NCBI GenBank assembly: GCA_963580285.1
Contig: OY757011.1
Coordinates: forward strand, 153,191,245 to 153,255,244
Length of the DNA stretch: 64,000 bases
Direction: 5' to 3'
From: Lucinisca nassula
Lineage: Eukaryota; Mollusca; Bivalvia; Lucinida; Lucinidae
In this document: positions 45,519-55,634 of the stretch, in pieces
Position numbering within the stretch: position 1 is the stretch's first letter
Layout of the letters: every line of letters begins with the position of its first letter
Program-made: the position numbers and the translations under genes
Notes under the pieces: model-generated
What the model saw: the letters and a program-made list of their open reading frames with translations, nothing else
Database searches by the model: none
What the model was told of the DNA's origin: nothing

Positions 45519-45829
45519 CGGCCCCCGCCCATGGGGGCTTGAAGAAATATATGGGCTGCATGATGCTTCCACGCAGAGCTGAATCCGACCCGCACACGAG
45601 TACTGGTAAACCACTTTAGATGATCTAAGCCTGCCCAGGCAAAGCAGTGTGCATGAGTCGGACCATCCATGCTTATAAACCTATCAGTTTCATTGGGCTA
45701 CAGGGCTTGAGATGTCATTTCATATCAATGTCAGGTAAAAAGTCCCACAAAATTGTAAGCAATGTCTCCAAAATGACCTTTACAGTGTTGATGGGGACGT
45801 GTAACCTCAAATCAAACAAACAAGCAAAC
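45519..45829 (+). mobile_element. SINE-A copy with 11-bp target duplication
   Basis: CTTTAACATAG occurs at 45508-45518 and 45830-45840. Head CGGCCCCCGCCCATGGGGGC; tail ATCAAACAAACAAGCAAA. Confidence 0.9.
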
Positions 45830-45934
45830 CTTTAACATAGGGCAATAAGGGAGGTAATACAGAGCAAATAATTAACATCCAAAGAAAAGGCCAATTTAAG
45901 CAAAAACCTGTAAAACTAGAACTGTCAGAGGATC

Positions 45935-46480
45935 TGACTATAGCCCCGCTATAGCCCTGTCAGAGGAGAAAGACTCATGAATTAAAGGTAAAGACTTGTG
46001 AGAGGGTTAAATCCCTAACAAGGTACCTACGCCTTATAGACTTTTCACGTTATTAGATCTGAAAAACAGTCTAAGTTAAAAAATAAGTTTTGGATAATGA
46101 AAAAACCACATGCATATCTTAAGACCTCTTTGAAATCACCTGAAAAATTTCAAAGGATCTGCCTAGAACTGTAAGAGGAGTTGCGTTCACAAGGTAGCTA
46201 CTCCCTATACATATTAACATTAGTAGATCTCAAAAATTGTCTAAGTTAAAAAAGGAGAAATAAGTGAAAAAAATTATTTAAGGATAACGAAAAAAGAATA
46301 TGCACATCTTCAGACCTATATGAAAACACCTGTAAAGTTTCAAAAGGATTGACCTAGAACTGTAAGAGGAGTTGCGGTAACAAGGTAGCTACTCCCTATA
46401 CATTTTAACATTAGTAGATCTCAAAAATGGTCTAAGTTAAAAAAGGTGAAATAAGTGAAAAAAATTATTTAAGGATAATG

Positions 46481-46515
<35 letters not shown>

Positions 46516-47533
46516 GACAGCGCAAGGTGAAGGTCACGAGGTCAAAATTTATGGTACCTCTTGAAAGGTCTTGTGACAAGGAATGCACATGTGAAGTATG
46601 AAAGCTGTACCACTTACCATTCAAAAGTTATGCCCAATGTTAAAGTTTTTGCAGACGGACAAACGGACAAACAGACAAACGGACAAACAGACGGACAGAC
46701 CAAAAACTATATGCCCCCCAGAATCTTAGATTCCGGGGGCATAAAAAGAATATGCACATCTTCAGACCTATATGAAAACACCTGTAAAGTTTCAAAAGGA
46801 TTGACCTAGAACTGTAAAAGGAGTTGCGGTAACAAGATAGCTACTCCCTATACATTTTAACATTAGTAGATCTCAAAAATGGTCCAAGTTAAAAAAGGTG
46901 AAATAAGTGAAAAAAATTATTTAAGGATAATGAAAAAAGAATATGCACATCTTCAGACCTATATGAAAACACCTGTAAAGTTTCAAAAGGATTGACCTAG
47001 AACTGTAAGAGGAGTTGCGGTAACAAGGTAGCTACTCCCTATACATATTAACATTAGTAGATCTCAAAAATTGTCTAAGTTAAAAAAGGTGAAATAAGTG
47101 AAAAAAAATATTTAAGGATAATGAAAAAAGAATATGCACATCTTCAGACCTATATGATAACACCTGTAAAGTTTCAAAAGGATTGATCTAGAACTGTAAG
47201 AGGAGTTGCGGTAACAAGGTAGCTACTCCCTATGCATTTTAACATTAGTAGATCTCAAAAATTGTCTAAGTTAAAAAAGGTGAAATAAGTGAAAAAAATT
47301 ATTTAAGGATAATGAAAAAAGAATATGCACATCTTCAGACCTATATGAAAACACCTGTAAAGTTTCAAAAGGATTGACCTAGAACTGTAAGAGGAGTTGC
47401 GGTAACAAGGTACCCACTATCAAATATTACAGACAAACAGACAGAAAGACAGACAGACAGACTGACAGACAGACGAAATTCCGGACAAGCCAAATCCAAT
47501 ATAGCCCCCACTTTTTCAAAGCGGGGCTATAAT
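45935..47533. mobile_element. pearl-like element, ~190-bp units, GCGGGGCTATA ends
   Basis: Starts ACTATAGCCCCGC and ends (ACAG)n, TATAGCCCCCAC and AAAGCGGGGCTATAA. Six units of about 190 bp carry GACCTAGAACTGTAAGAGGA (46163, 46351, 46803, 46993, 47184, 47377). One unit is interrupted at 46485-46744. Confidence 0.7.
46485..46744. mobile_element. small pearl-like element nested in another
   Basis: Starts AAGATGTGTTTGTGAAACAC with AAATGCCCCCGG, contains (ACGGACAAAC)n and ends ATGCCCCCCAGAATC and GATTCCGGGGGCATAA. Uninterrupted sister units read straight from GGATAATGAAA to AAAGAATATGC. Confidence 0.7.
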
Positions 47534-47640
47534 GAAGTATAATGAAAATGTTAAATATTTTTTTTACCAATTGTTAATAATATTTTCAAAATAAACTTGT
47601 AAAACATCACATATAATCATTTCTACTTCGGCAACAGGAA

Positions 47641-47940
47641 AGCCCAGATTCTACATACAAGACTGCGCACCAACTGCAGTTCACTAATCTTCACTTATTT
47701 CTGAAAAATATTTCTGAATCATCTTTATGCCGTTGCGGAAGTATTGAAGACACACAACACTTCTTCTTTCACTGTGGGCTATTCCAAGCACAACGTGCTG
47801 TACTTCTTAATGCAGTGTCGCTGTATCAACCGCCCTCTTTAAACCTTCTGTTATATGGCGACCTATCTTTATCTCAGGAAATTAACAATCTTATATTTGA
47901 ATCTGTACACACTTTCATACTGAATTCTAAACGCTTTTAA
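47641..47940 (+). pseudogene. LINE ORF2 C-terminus with Cys/His motif
   Basis: An open frame of 99 codons and a stop, with no start. LCRCGSIEDTQHFFFHC is the C-x-C-x(n)-H-x(3)-H-x-C element found after the reverse transcriptase domain of many animal LINEs. LNLLLYGDLSLSQEINNLIF and VHTFILNSKRF close the frame. All upstream domains are lost by 5' truncation, so it makes no enzyme. Confidence 0.75.
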
Positions 47941-48021
47941 ATAAATGGAATGGTGACGGAATTATGAACAAATAAAAACAGAAATGTAATCTCTTTAATT
48001 TCTTTGTTAGTCTGCACCCTC

Positions 48022-48122
48022 TCTCTCTCCCCCCCCCCCCCCCCCACGTTTTTTTTGTTTTTTTTTGGGGGGGGGGGGGGGGTTTGTTGTTGTTTTTTTT
48101 TGTTTCGTTTTAAGTTTGACCA
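48022..48122. repeat. poly-C, poly-T, poly-G tract
   Basis: A run of about 16 C, then ACG and T-rich sequence, then about 17 G, then T-rich sequence. It lies in the LINE 3' UTR. C and G runs can pair, and the lengths are prone to sequencing error. Confidence 0.85.
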
Positions 48123-48708
48123 TTTTTACTTCCAGACTGAAATTCAGAATTTTTTAGATTAACTTCGATGATTTTTGTATTGGTATTATTTACTTATTTA
48201 TTTATTGGAATTTTGTTGCATTTCACTACTCGAAATTACAATCAACTTGACTTGCAGCTTTAATTCCTTTGTGAAATCTAAATACATATATATATATATA
48301 ATTATATGAACCTAGTTGTTGCATAAGATGTACTGATACTCTGCCATATTGTACACAAGCATATTATGTTTCCGGAAAGGAGCAGAACTCTATAAGCATT
48401 TTGCTTTCGTTCTTATCCTTTAAATTGTTCACTGTTGCATATTTTTGTATGATGTATTGTTTGTACGAAATAAATATGTTTAAACTAAACATCACATATA
48501 TGAGCTTACAGGGGTAGCCCCTATGTGCTTTTAGCGCCTGGTTACCTTACAAAATCTATCAAGTCTAAAAGAATAAGAGCTTGCAGGTAAACTTTAACCA
48601 AATGCGGACGCCGATGCTGACGACTGATGCCCGGGGGTATGGCAATAGCTCCCCCTTACTTTCGTAAGGCGAGCTAACAAAATCAAATCACTGTATAAGC
48701 AATCTTAC

Positions 48709-48881
48709 CTGCATTCCTGTGAACTGGAAACCGAATTTCTCCACATGAGGAAACTTGGTCATTTCTCTAGCCATTTTTGCAGGACCAGCCTCTGGGTCAT
48801 ACGTCTTTTTACCCATCTTTATGTCGACCACACATGGCTTACGGAATTTGGAAACCAGGTTCTCTAGTTTTATATATGTCA
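48709..48881 (-). CDS. IPMK: IPMK-type kinase, exon with the inositol-binding signature
   Basis: Acceptor TTTTTCTTTTCAG, donor CAG before GTAAGATT. The 173-bp exon encodes TYIKLENLVSKF, then RKPCVVDIKMGKKTYDPEAG and KFPHVEKFGFQFTGMQ. PCVVDIKMG is the P-x-x-x-D-x-K-x-G signature of inositol polyphosphate kinases, the substrate-binding and catalytic element. It starts with two bases of a split codon (xTG). The exons for the ATP-binding N-terminal lobe must lie further right (past 48.9 kb); I could not find them, and the 200-N gap at 53.8 kb or the window end may hide them. Confidence 0.85.
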
Positions 48882-48913
48882 CTGAAAAGAAAAAGACTAG
48901 CATCTTATAAATA

Positions 48914-49591
48914 CTGTGAAACTCTTACATCTACACCACATTTGGGACTGTTCAAAAGTGGTCTAAAGACCACTTTTAAACAGTCCCAAATGTGGTCTCT
49001 TTCTAGAGGATGTTGGGAGCAGAAAACAAAGAAAGAAATACAGAATTTTTTATAAGAAGATTACCGTAAAATCTCTATTAGAAGCCCATGCTCTAATAAA
49101 CGCCCACCCCCCAATTTGGTTGTTAAAAATAGCAATTTTTTGGGCAATTCTCATAAAAATACCAGCGTCCAATAAACGCCAACTTTACTCCGATGTTGAT
49201 TGATAGGAACTTTTTTGTGACATTGTGACAGGGTCGGAAATTAAACAAGTCAAACAAAATGACTCCATGTTTTATGTATTTTGCCATGTTTGACACGAAA
49301 TGAGGAAAATGTTAATGATATTCGCTTCAGTGAAGAAAGGGGAGGTAACTACTATTCTATTCTAAGACAATGCTATTGTATCACCAGTCATTTTCTGAGA
49401 AACAAGATGGCAGCCATAAGAGGAAAGTGAATGTTTTGGACCGTCATATGCAAAATGTAGGTTTCTATAGCCTCTAATAAACGCCCACGCCCCTCTTCAG
49501 GAAAGGTAATGATTCTAATAAAAGCCGGGGTGGCTATTAGAGACTTTAAGGTAAGTCTTAATTTAACTGGTCTTAATCACAGATTTCACGG
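48914..49591. mobile_element. MAR MITE interrupted by another MITE
   Basis: The left part has CTGTGAAACTC, TTGGGACTGTTCAAAAGTGG and the palindrome TCTAAAGACCACTTTTAAAC. The right part, ACTGGTCTTAATCACAGATT then TCACGG, is separated by the insert at 49064-49551. Confidence 0.55.
49064..49551. mobile_element. TA-flanked MITE with TCTAATAAACGCCCAC motifs
   Basis: TA at 49062-49063 and 49552-49553. The end CCGTAAAATCTCTATTAG matches the complement of CTATTAGAGACTTTAAGG. GCTCTAATAAACGCCCACCC and CCTCTAATAAACGCCCACGC lie near either end. Related words (ATAAGCGCACA) occur at 63670-63750. Confidence 0.65.
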
Positions 49592-49675
49592 AAATTGAGT
49601 GAGTCCGTGTGAATGGTACTTGGTTGTGTACCATATTTACCAATGTACGCAGACAGATATGTCTGAGCTAACGGT

Positions 49676-49840
49676 GTCAACCCAGATGAGACACCGCATA
49701 ATGTGGCGTCTCATCAGGCTTTATACTGTTTGCCACTCATTCAGAATTAAGCCTTCAAAGTTCTTTGAAAACAGTAAAGCTCCGGACCGGCTGGCTTCTG
49801 TGAAGCCAGCTGATCAGAATCTATACTGTTTTGCTAACTG
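49676..49840. mobile_element. two hairpins of the AAACAGTG-core group
   Basis: AACCCAGATGAGACACCGCA faces TGTGGCGTCTCATCAGGCTT. Further on CCGGCTGGCTTCTGTGAAGC and CAGCTGATCAGAATC. Both are followed by ACTGTTT. Confidence 0.5.
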
Positions 49841-50042
49841 CTTCTGAATCCATGCTAGAAATCAGGGAGAAGTGTAGAGGAGGAGTGTAGTGTATTTAAA
49901 TAATAGGAACATCACATTTTCATCTGTAAACACAAAAGACATATCAGGTAGACAAAGTTCTAAGTGATCATTTTCCTATATATTGTAAACAATTTTGTTT
50001 GGACTCAACAGGGCTGTTTATCCAACATAGTTTCTGTTATTC

Positions 50043-50304
50043 TGGGGCCAGCTGTTCAAAGCATCATTAGCTTAACGAGCTCCTTAGTGGTTAAATTGTT
50101 ATCTGTTCTAGCAAATGCAAAATGGAAAATTTTGGTATTTTGCTGAAAAAATTTGAGCGGCTTTTGCTTCTGCAAAAGCTGCTCACATTTTTTCAGCAAA
50201 AATTTCAGCATATTTGCCATATTTAATGATCAAAGTTTTAACGATATGTTAACTAACGACGTCATGTTAACTAACGACGTCGTTAGTTTTGAACAACTGG
50301 CCCC
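50043..50304. mobile_element. FB MITE
   Basis: GGGGCCAGCTGTTCAAAGCA and TTTTGAACAACTGGCCCC; hairpin GGCTTTTGCTTCTGCAAAAG. It carries a duplicated CATGTTAACTAACGACGTC near its right end. Confidence 0.8.
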
Positions 50305-50353
50305 TGGTGTATTTACATACTTTCATTATTCTGCTGTATATATACAGCAAACA

Positions 50354-50566
50354 TTAACCCTTATCTTGCTGAATATTCATTTAAGCCACACCCATTTCTG
50401 TCTATCAACCAATCAAATTACTTGATGTAATTTATTGCTACAAATTCAAAAATTGAACGTCAAACAGTGTAGAACCTGATCAGATGGCTTCTTCAGAAGC
50501 CACCTGATCTGGATCTACACTGTTTCCAAAGATAGTGGTTGTCATGAACAGCAGGATAAGAGTTAA
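50354..50566. mobile_element. PB1 MITE (reverse orientation)
   Basis: TTAACCCTTATCTTGCTGAA at the left; CAGCAGGATAAGAGTTAA at the right. The core GATCAGATGGCTTCTTCAGA is intact. Confidence 0.75.
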
Positions 50567-50745
50567 CCCATTTTGTACCATATGGAATCTTCCTTCTAAT
50601 ATTATAGCAGGAGTCCATTTCATAACCGCCAAATAAGGGGTGATAGGTTGTGTTATCTTTAAAATTTATTTGGAAAATGGCTGGATGTTTTGCAAACAGT
50701 GTAGGCCCTGATCAGACACTGTGTTCAGAGGCATCTGATCCACAC
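50563..50745. mobile_element. PB2 MITE sharing its TTAA with the preceding PB1
   Basis: Starts TTAACCCATTTTGTACCATA and runs to the core CCTGATCAGACACTGTGTTC, after which the right end is lost. Confidence 0.65.
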
Positions 50746-51340
50746 GGGGTATTAGGCTACCTGGAACGCAGACGGATACCAAAAACGCCGACTGTTTACT
50801 TTCGATTTGAAAGAGGGTGAGTCGATTAAATCCTGTTTTTTTGCGACCCTGTTAAAAAAATCTGTTTTGATTTTTGCTGTTTTCTTCTGGAACTGTCACA
50901 GCTGGTTCGTAATGGTGTTTTGCTTCGATAGATTGCATGAAAACGTCTTTACAGACAACTAAAATGCAAAACATTCAAATTTTCTAAAACAAAATAGTAT
51001 AATTACCAGAAATGCAACTGATTTATCCAAAATGTCATTGAAGCTTGAAAGAGAAATAGTTCTTGTTCAAAACTAAACTCCAATTTACTTGTGTCACACA
51101 TTGCTCGGGCAGCAATAAGCATGGGCTTGAGTGCACCATGCTGAAAGAAGATAATCTTTCCGACAGACACATTCCTTTGATGTTACCATGAAACGCAGAC
51201 ATTGGATACCAATGACGGATTTGCAATTTATGCCTAAATCAGTACCTTCTTGCATATCTACTTAATTTGGAGGGTCAAAAAGCACGGCTATGAACAGTCT
51301 TGATTATTTCTAGTTCATGGTTCCTTTACTTACAAGGAAG

Positions 51341-51496
51341 CCTCCATGGTGCAGTGGTTACGCTACTCGCCTTGTAAACCAGGGATCACAGGATCGATCC
51401 CGGGCTTCTCCAGACTTTCGGATGAGTCTTTAAACCGAGGTCCCATCTCCGTATGACCTTAGCTGTTGGTGGGACGTAAAACTAAAACTCACTCCT
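51341..51496 (+). mobile_element. SINE-C, tRNA-Thr(TGT)-like head
   Basis: GCCTCCATGGTGCAGTGGTT holds the A box. CGCCTTGTAAACCAGGG gives an anticodon loop with TGT, and GGATCGATCCC is the B box. The body TCTCCAGACTTTCGGATGAG and TTGGTGGGACGTAAAAC follows, with a CTCACTC tail. Confidence 0.8.
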
Positions 51497-53780
51497 TTAC
51501 TTACAAAAGTGCCATAAGAAGATAACGGATGAATAGTAACAGTCAGAGAGCCTTTCCTTGGTACTCATATTTTTTTTTTACTATAATAGTTTTACATTTT
51601 ATTGAATAAAATAACAAAAATGAGAAATTATAAATCACAGAGGATTTTCCAGATAAATCATCCAAAGTGGATTTTCCACACTCACCACAAATCGGCTGAT
51701 AAATGTTCCAGAGTTGCTTTTTTGCGGGCTGCGGGCTGCAGGCTGCAGGCCACAATTTTGTAATTTTATTTTATGAATAAACAGTAAATTACTTGCAGCT
51801 AAATAATAAAATAAAATAATTGTTATTTATTATTCCTGCCATACATTATTTTGGAATTATGTTATATTAGAGTAAACTAATGACACTTACAAGTCTGTGA
51901 TAGATCGGAGTGACTTCATTTGTCAGACAATGCATCTTTGGGCCTTGGTTCCTTTAAACTACTAATTGAATACAAACAAATGGTAACCTATTATTGCCAA
52001 AAATGATACTCTTTATATTTTTGTTTTGATTTTGGGTTCAGGATGTCTGTTTCATATTAAAAACTTCCCCTTTAGCAGAATAGGTTATGCAATTCATTCA
52101 GACTGGAAATACTAAATGTCAGACAAATGGCTCACAGTCTGTATACTTTATGATGAAACAATGAACCCAAAGTAACCTAGAAGTTTTCTGCGATTGTTCA
52201 GATTGTCCATGTGACCAGTAATCCTGGTATCAATGCTTATGGCTATGCTATTCTTGTCACTGTTGCCACAGAGTGCTGTGTATAGCGGGTTATCTGTAAA
52301 CCCAGGACTAGGCAAGCAAAATATATCAGGACACTGCAGGAAGCGGACATCAGATCTGGGTCTACAATACTAGCTTAAGCTGCATGGGAACAACTAGCAT
52401 ATTTTTCCGCAATTTTTCATAGGAAACAAATGTTCTCTGTTCCCTTTTCTATAAACTCTGTCTCACGGAAAAAATGCGCTAACTCTTAAAGAAAAGAATT
52501 TGCTCCTGAGGAGTACCACTATTGACATGGGAGACAAAAATACGTTTGCAGGAGTTGCCTCCCCTGAAGCTGTGTGTTTATTCCACTTAAAGTTCCGAAT
52601 TCAATGAACAGCCTATGCACCCACCAGCTAGTGTTGTCAGCTCTTAATTAATTGTGAAATACCAGGTGCCCAGTTTAATTATATTAAATTGCAAGCATGT
52701 TGACAGATTAAAAGTGCACAAAAAAAATAAAATTATAAAATAAAAGAAATTGATGAATCTTCTGGCTTCAAGTGGCCTTTAAACTGCTTAAACCGGTCAG
52801 CTTACTCAAGTTTGCACATGAGCTATAAGATATTATATCATGCTGCAGCCTTTATAGTCCTGGATTTGAGACCAGATTTCGAAAGATTTAATGCACCCAA
52901 AAGTCTCACGCTTTGTGTGTGCTGTTTCATAGAGATAGAAGCCTGACCTATATGGCATGTGATTATTTAGCAAATCTGGTGGGGAAAAGGGGTTGAAAAT
53001 TCTATGGTTTTACACCCACCCCCATGGTATAGTTGGAATAAGTTTAGTTATGGATAGCTTGCGCTTACAGCTGAATGTTGATTTATTGCATCAGCCAAAA
53101 TATTTGCCAATACTCGAAGACACCAAAATTCATGATATGACGTAATTACATCCGGTGTTACCATAAATTTTGACCATTGGAATTTTACCCCCACAAATTT
53201 GGTAAATTTTACACTATTTTCACGCTAAATGATTTTTAGTATTTTCTGAAACAATTTATTTTCCGTCAGTATGCAGGACAGTTATTTTTGCACGTACATG
53301 TGAAACTTGATGACTCTGTTTCAATCTGGGCATGAACAAGGGACTCAGATACCTATGGACCCTTTTGCCGCTTTTTCCTGTTGTGTCACAGATCATGATA
53401 AAAATCCATATTAAAACATACATAAAATAAATTATTTGACTGGCTGGTCATAGATGTATCATAACAGGGACCAAAAGATATATTTTTGAAAAGTTACTGA
53501 TGACTATTTCCTTCCAGTTTTTATTTAGTGAGGTGAATATACATCACCAAGCATATTTGTCAACGGTTGATATCAAGTGATTCTCTAAACTGGTGACTTG
53601 AATCAATCAACATTTAATGAATACATTATATATTTCAAGATTCATTTTCCGAAGTTTCCGGTTTGTGCTGAATGCTCCCAGACTTACATCGACACTATTA
53701 TATTTTAAACACGCAAATGTTACTGGCCACTACAAGGTCTCTTGAAATCTTACCTTATTTTCTGGTAAGTCGCACGACTA
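51497..53780. other. no gene or repeat recognised
   Basis: AT-rich, low in repeats of this window. Short ORFs show nothing I recognise. The N-terminal IPMK exon could be in this range but no matching exon was found. Confidence 0.35.
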
Positions 53781-53980
53781 NNNNNNNNNNNNNNNNNNNN
53801 NNNNNNNNNNNNNNNNNNNNNNNNNNNNNNNNNNNNNNNNNNNNNNNNNNNNNNNNNNNNNNNNNNNNNNNNNNNNNNNNNNNNNNNNNNNNNNNNNNNN
53901 NNNNNNNNNNNNNNNNNNNNNNNNNNNNNNNNNNNNNNNNNNNNNNNNNNNNNNNNNNNNNNNNNNNNNNNNNNNNNNNN
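53781..53980. other. assembly gap, 200 Ns
   Basis: Exactly 200 N, a placeholder length. The true size is unknown. Confidence 1.
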
Positions 53981-55320
53981 TGAATGCATTAACGGTTTAA
54001 ACGTTAAGGGCGTAATTAAACAGTAACAGACAATTCCTAATTAACTTCTAAATATGATAAAGAAACAAAATATTTTTTAGACAAATGAAGGATAAGAATC
54101 GGTTACTTGCGGCCCAGAAACATGGGTTATGGAAATCATCAAGGAAAGCTTTGGACTAGCAGTTTAAACGCAGTTAAATTCCGAATTTATTGGAAAATGA
54201 AACATAAGCAATTGTTTTGAGAGACTTCGTCCATACCGAACTATGATTCATTAATTTGTGGAGCATATAATGAAAAAGTATTGAGTCAGAAAATTGTGGG
54301 GCATATATATACATAATATACATATATAATACCACACAATTAGGTGTATTCCAGGGAATCTCCGATGAATGCGTCAGTATTGAGTCAGAAAATGGCGGGT
54401 CATATATATACATATATAATACCACATAATTAGGTGTATTCCAGGGAATCTCCGATGAATGCGTCAGCGGTATAAACGTAATGGACATTATTAAACAGAT
54501 AGATAAATTCCTAGTAAACTTGGAAACTCGGTAGAGAAACAAAAAAAAATGTTGGTTTTTTAGACAAATGAAGGAAAAGAATCGGAAAATTGCGGCCCAA
54601 AAAAATGGGTTATGAAAATTATTAAGGAAAGTTTTGTATTAGCAGTTTAAACTTTGGAGTAAAAAGACATCTTTAAATTTGTTAATTTTGTGGGGCATAT
54701 AATGAAGAAGTATTGAGTCAGAAAATTTTGGGGCATATATATATACATATATATTTATACCACATAATTAGGTGTATTCCAGGTAATCTCCGATGAATGC
54801 GTCAGCAGTTTAAACGTTAAGGACATTATCAAACAGTTAGATAAATTCCTAGTAAACTTTGAAACTTGGTAAACAAACAATATAAAATGTGTTTTTTTTT
54901 TTTAGACGAATGAAGCATTAGAATCGGAAAATTGCAGCCCAGAAAACATGGGTTATGAAAATCATCAAGAAAAGCTTTGGATTAGCAGTTTAAACTTTTA
55001 AGTAAAAAGACATATTTAAATTCCGAATTTATTGGAAAATGAAACAAAATCAATTGTTTTGAGAGACTTCGTCCATACCGAACTATGATTCGTTAACCTT
55101 GTGGCGCATATAATGAAGAAGTATTGAGTCAGAAAATTGTTGGGCATACATATACATATGTAATACCACATAATTAGGTGTATTCCAGGGAATCTCCGAT
55201 GCATACATCAGCGGTTTATACGTTAAGGACATTATTAAACAGCAATAGATTAATTTCCTAATTATCTTGGAAACTTGGAAAGGAAACAAAAATACAATAT
55301 TTTAGACAAACGAAGAATTA
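53981..55320. repeat. tandem repeat of about 340-470 bp, three-plus copies
   Basis: The marker TCCGATGAATGCGTCAG recurs (54359, 54449, 54788; variant 55195), each followed by TTTAAACGTTAAGGACATTA-like text. Each copy has CATGGGTTATGAAAATCAT and a TATATACATATA stretch. It starts at the edge of the N gap, so the array probably continues into it. A worn piece is at 56930-57050. Confidence 0.75.
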
Positions 55321-55634
55321 TAATATGACCAAAGCGGTCCAGAAAACATGGGTTAAAGCTATCTAGCTTATCTCAAAAGTTCAGAAAGATCTGTCCGGTG
55401 GTTACTCTGAAGGCCTTCAGACAATATTTGAGTGGAAAGAAAGCAGGAGCGCAGCAAAACAAAAAAGCCTCACGATTTTGTTTGTGAAACTTAATAATGT
55501 AAAAAATTTCTCTGTATAAAGTGGGATCTACCGGTATGGTCAATACACAGGGTTGTCAATATGACAGATCAGTGGGTCAAAGTAAACGGACAAAGATGAA
55601 TTGCTCATAAACAGAGGTAAAAAAAATAAAATAA

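Larger units (their letters stand above)
47616..48486 (+). mobile_element. 5'-truncated LINE (non-LTR retrotransposon) end
   Basis: A 14-bp target duplication, AAACATCACATATA, lies at 47602-47615 and 48487-48500. The insert holds the last 99 codons of a reverse-transcriptase ORF, then a ~545-bp 3' UTR ending AAATAAATATGTTTAAACTA. It shows that LINE activity reached this intron. Confidence 0.85.

Noticed and set aside
51341..51413. Functional tRNA-Thr gene
   Set aside because: The same head with the same downstream body occurs at 30289, so it is a SINE head.
53672..53989. ORFs running into Ns
   Set aside because: They are products of the 200-N gap.
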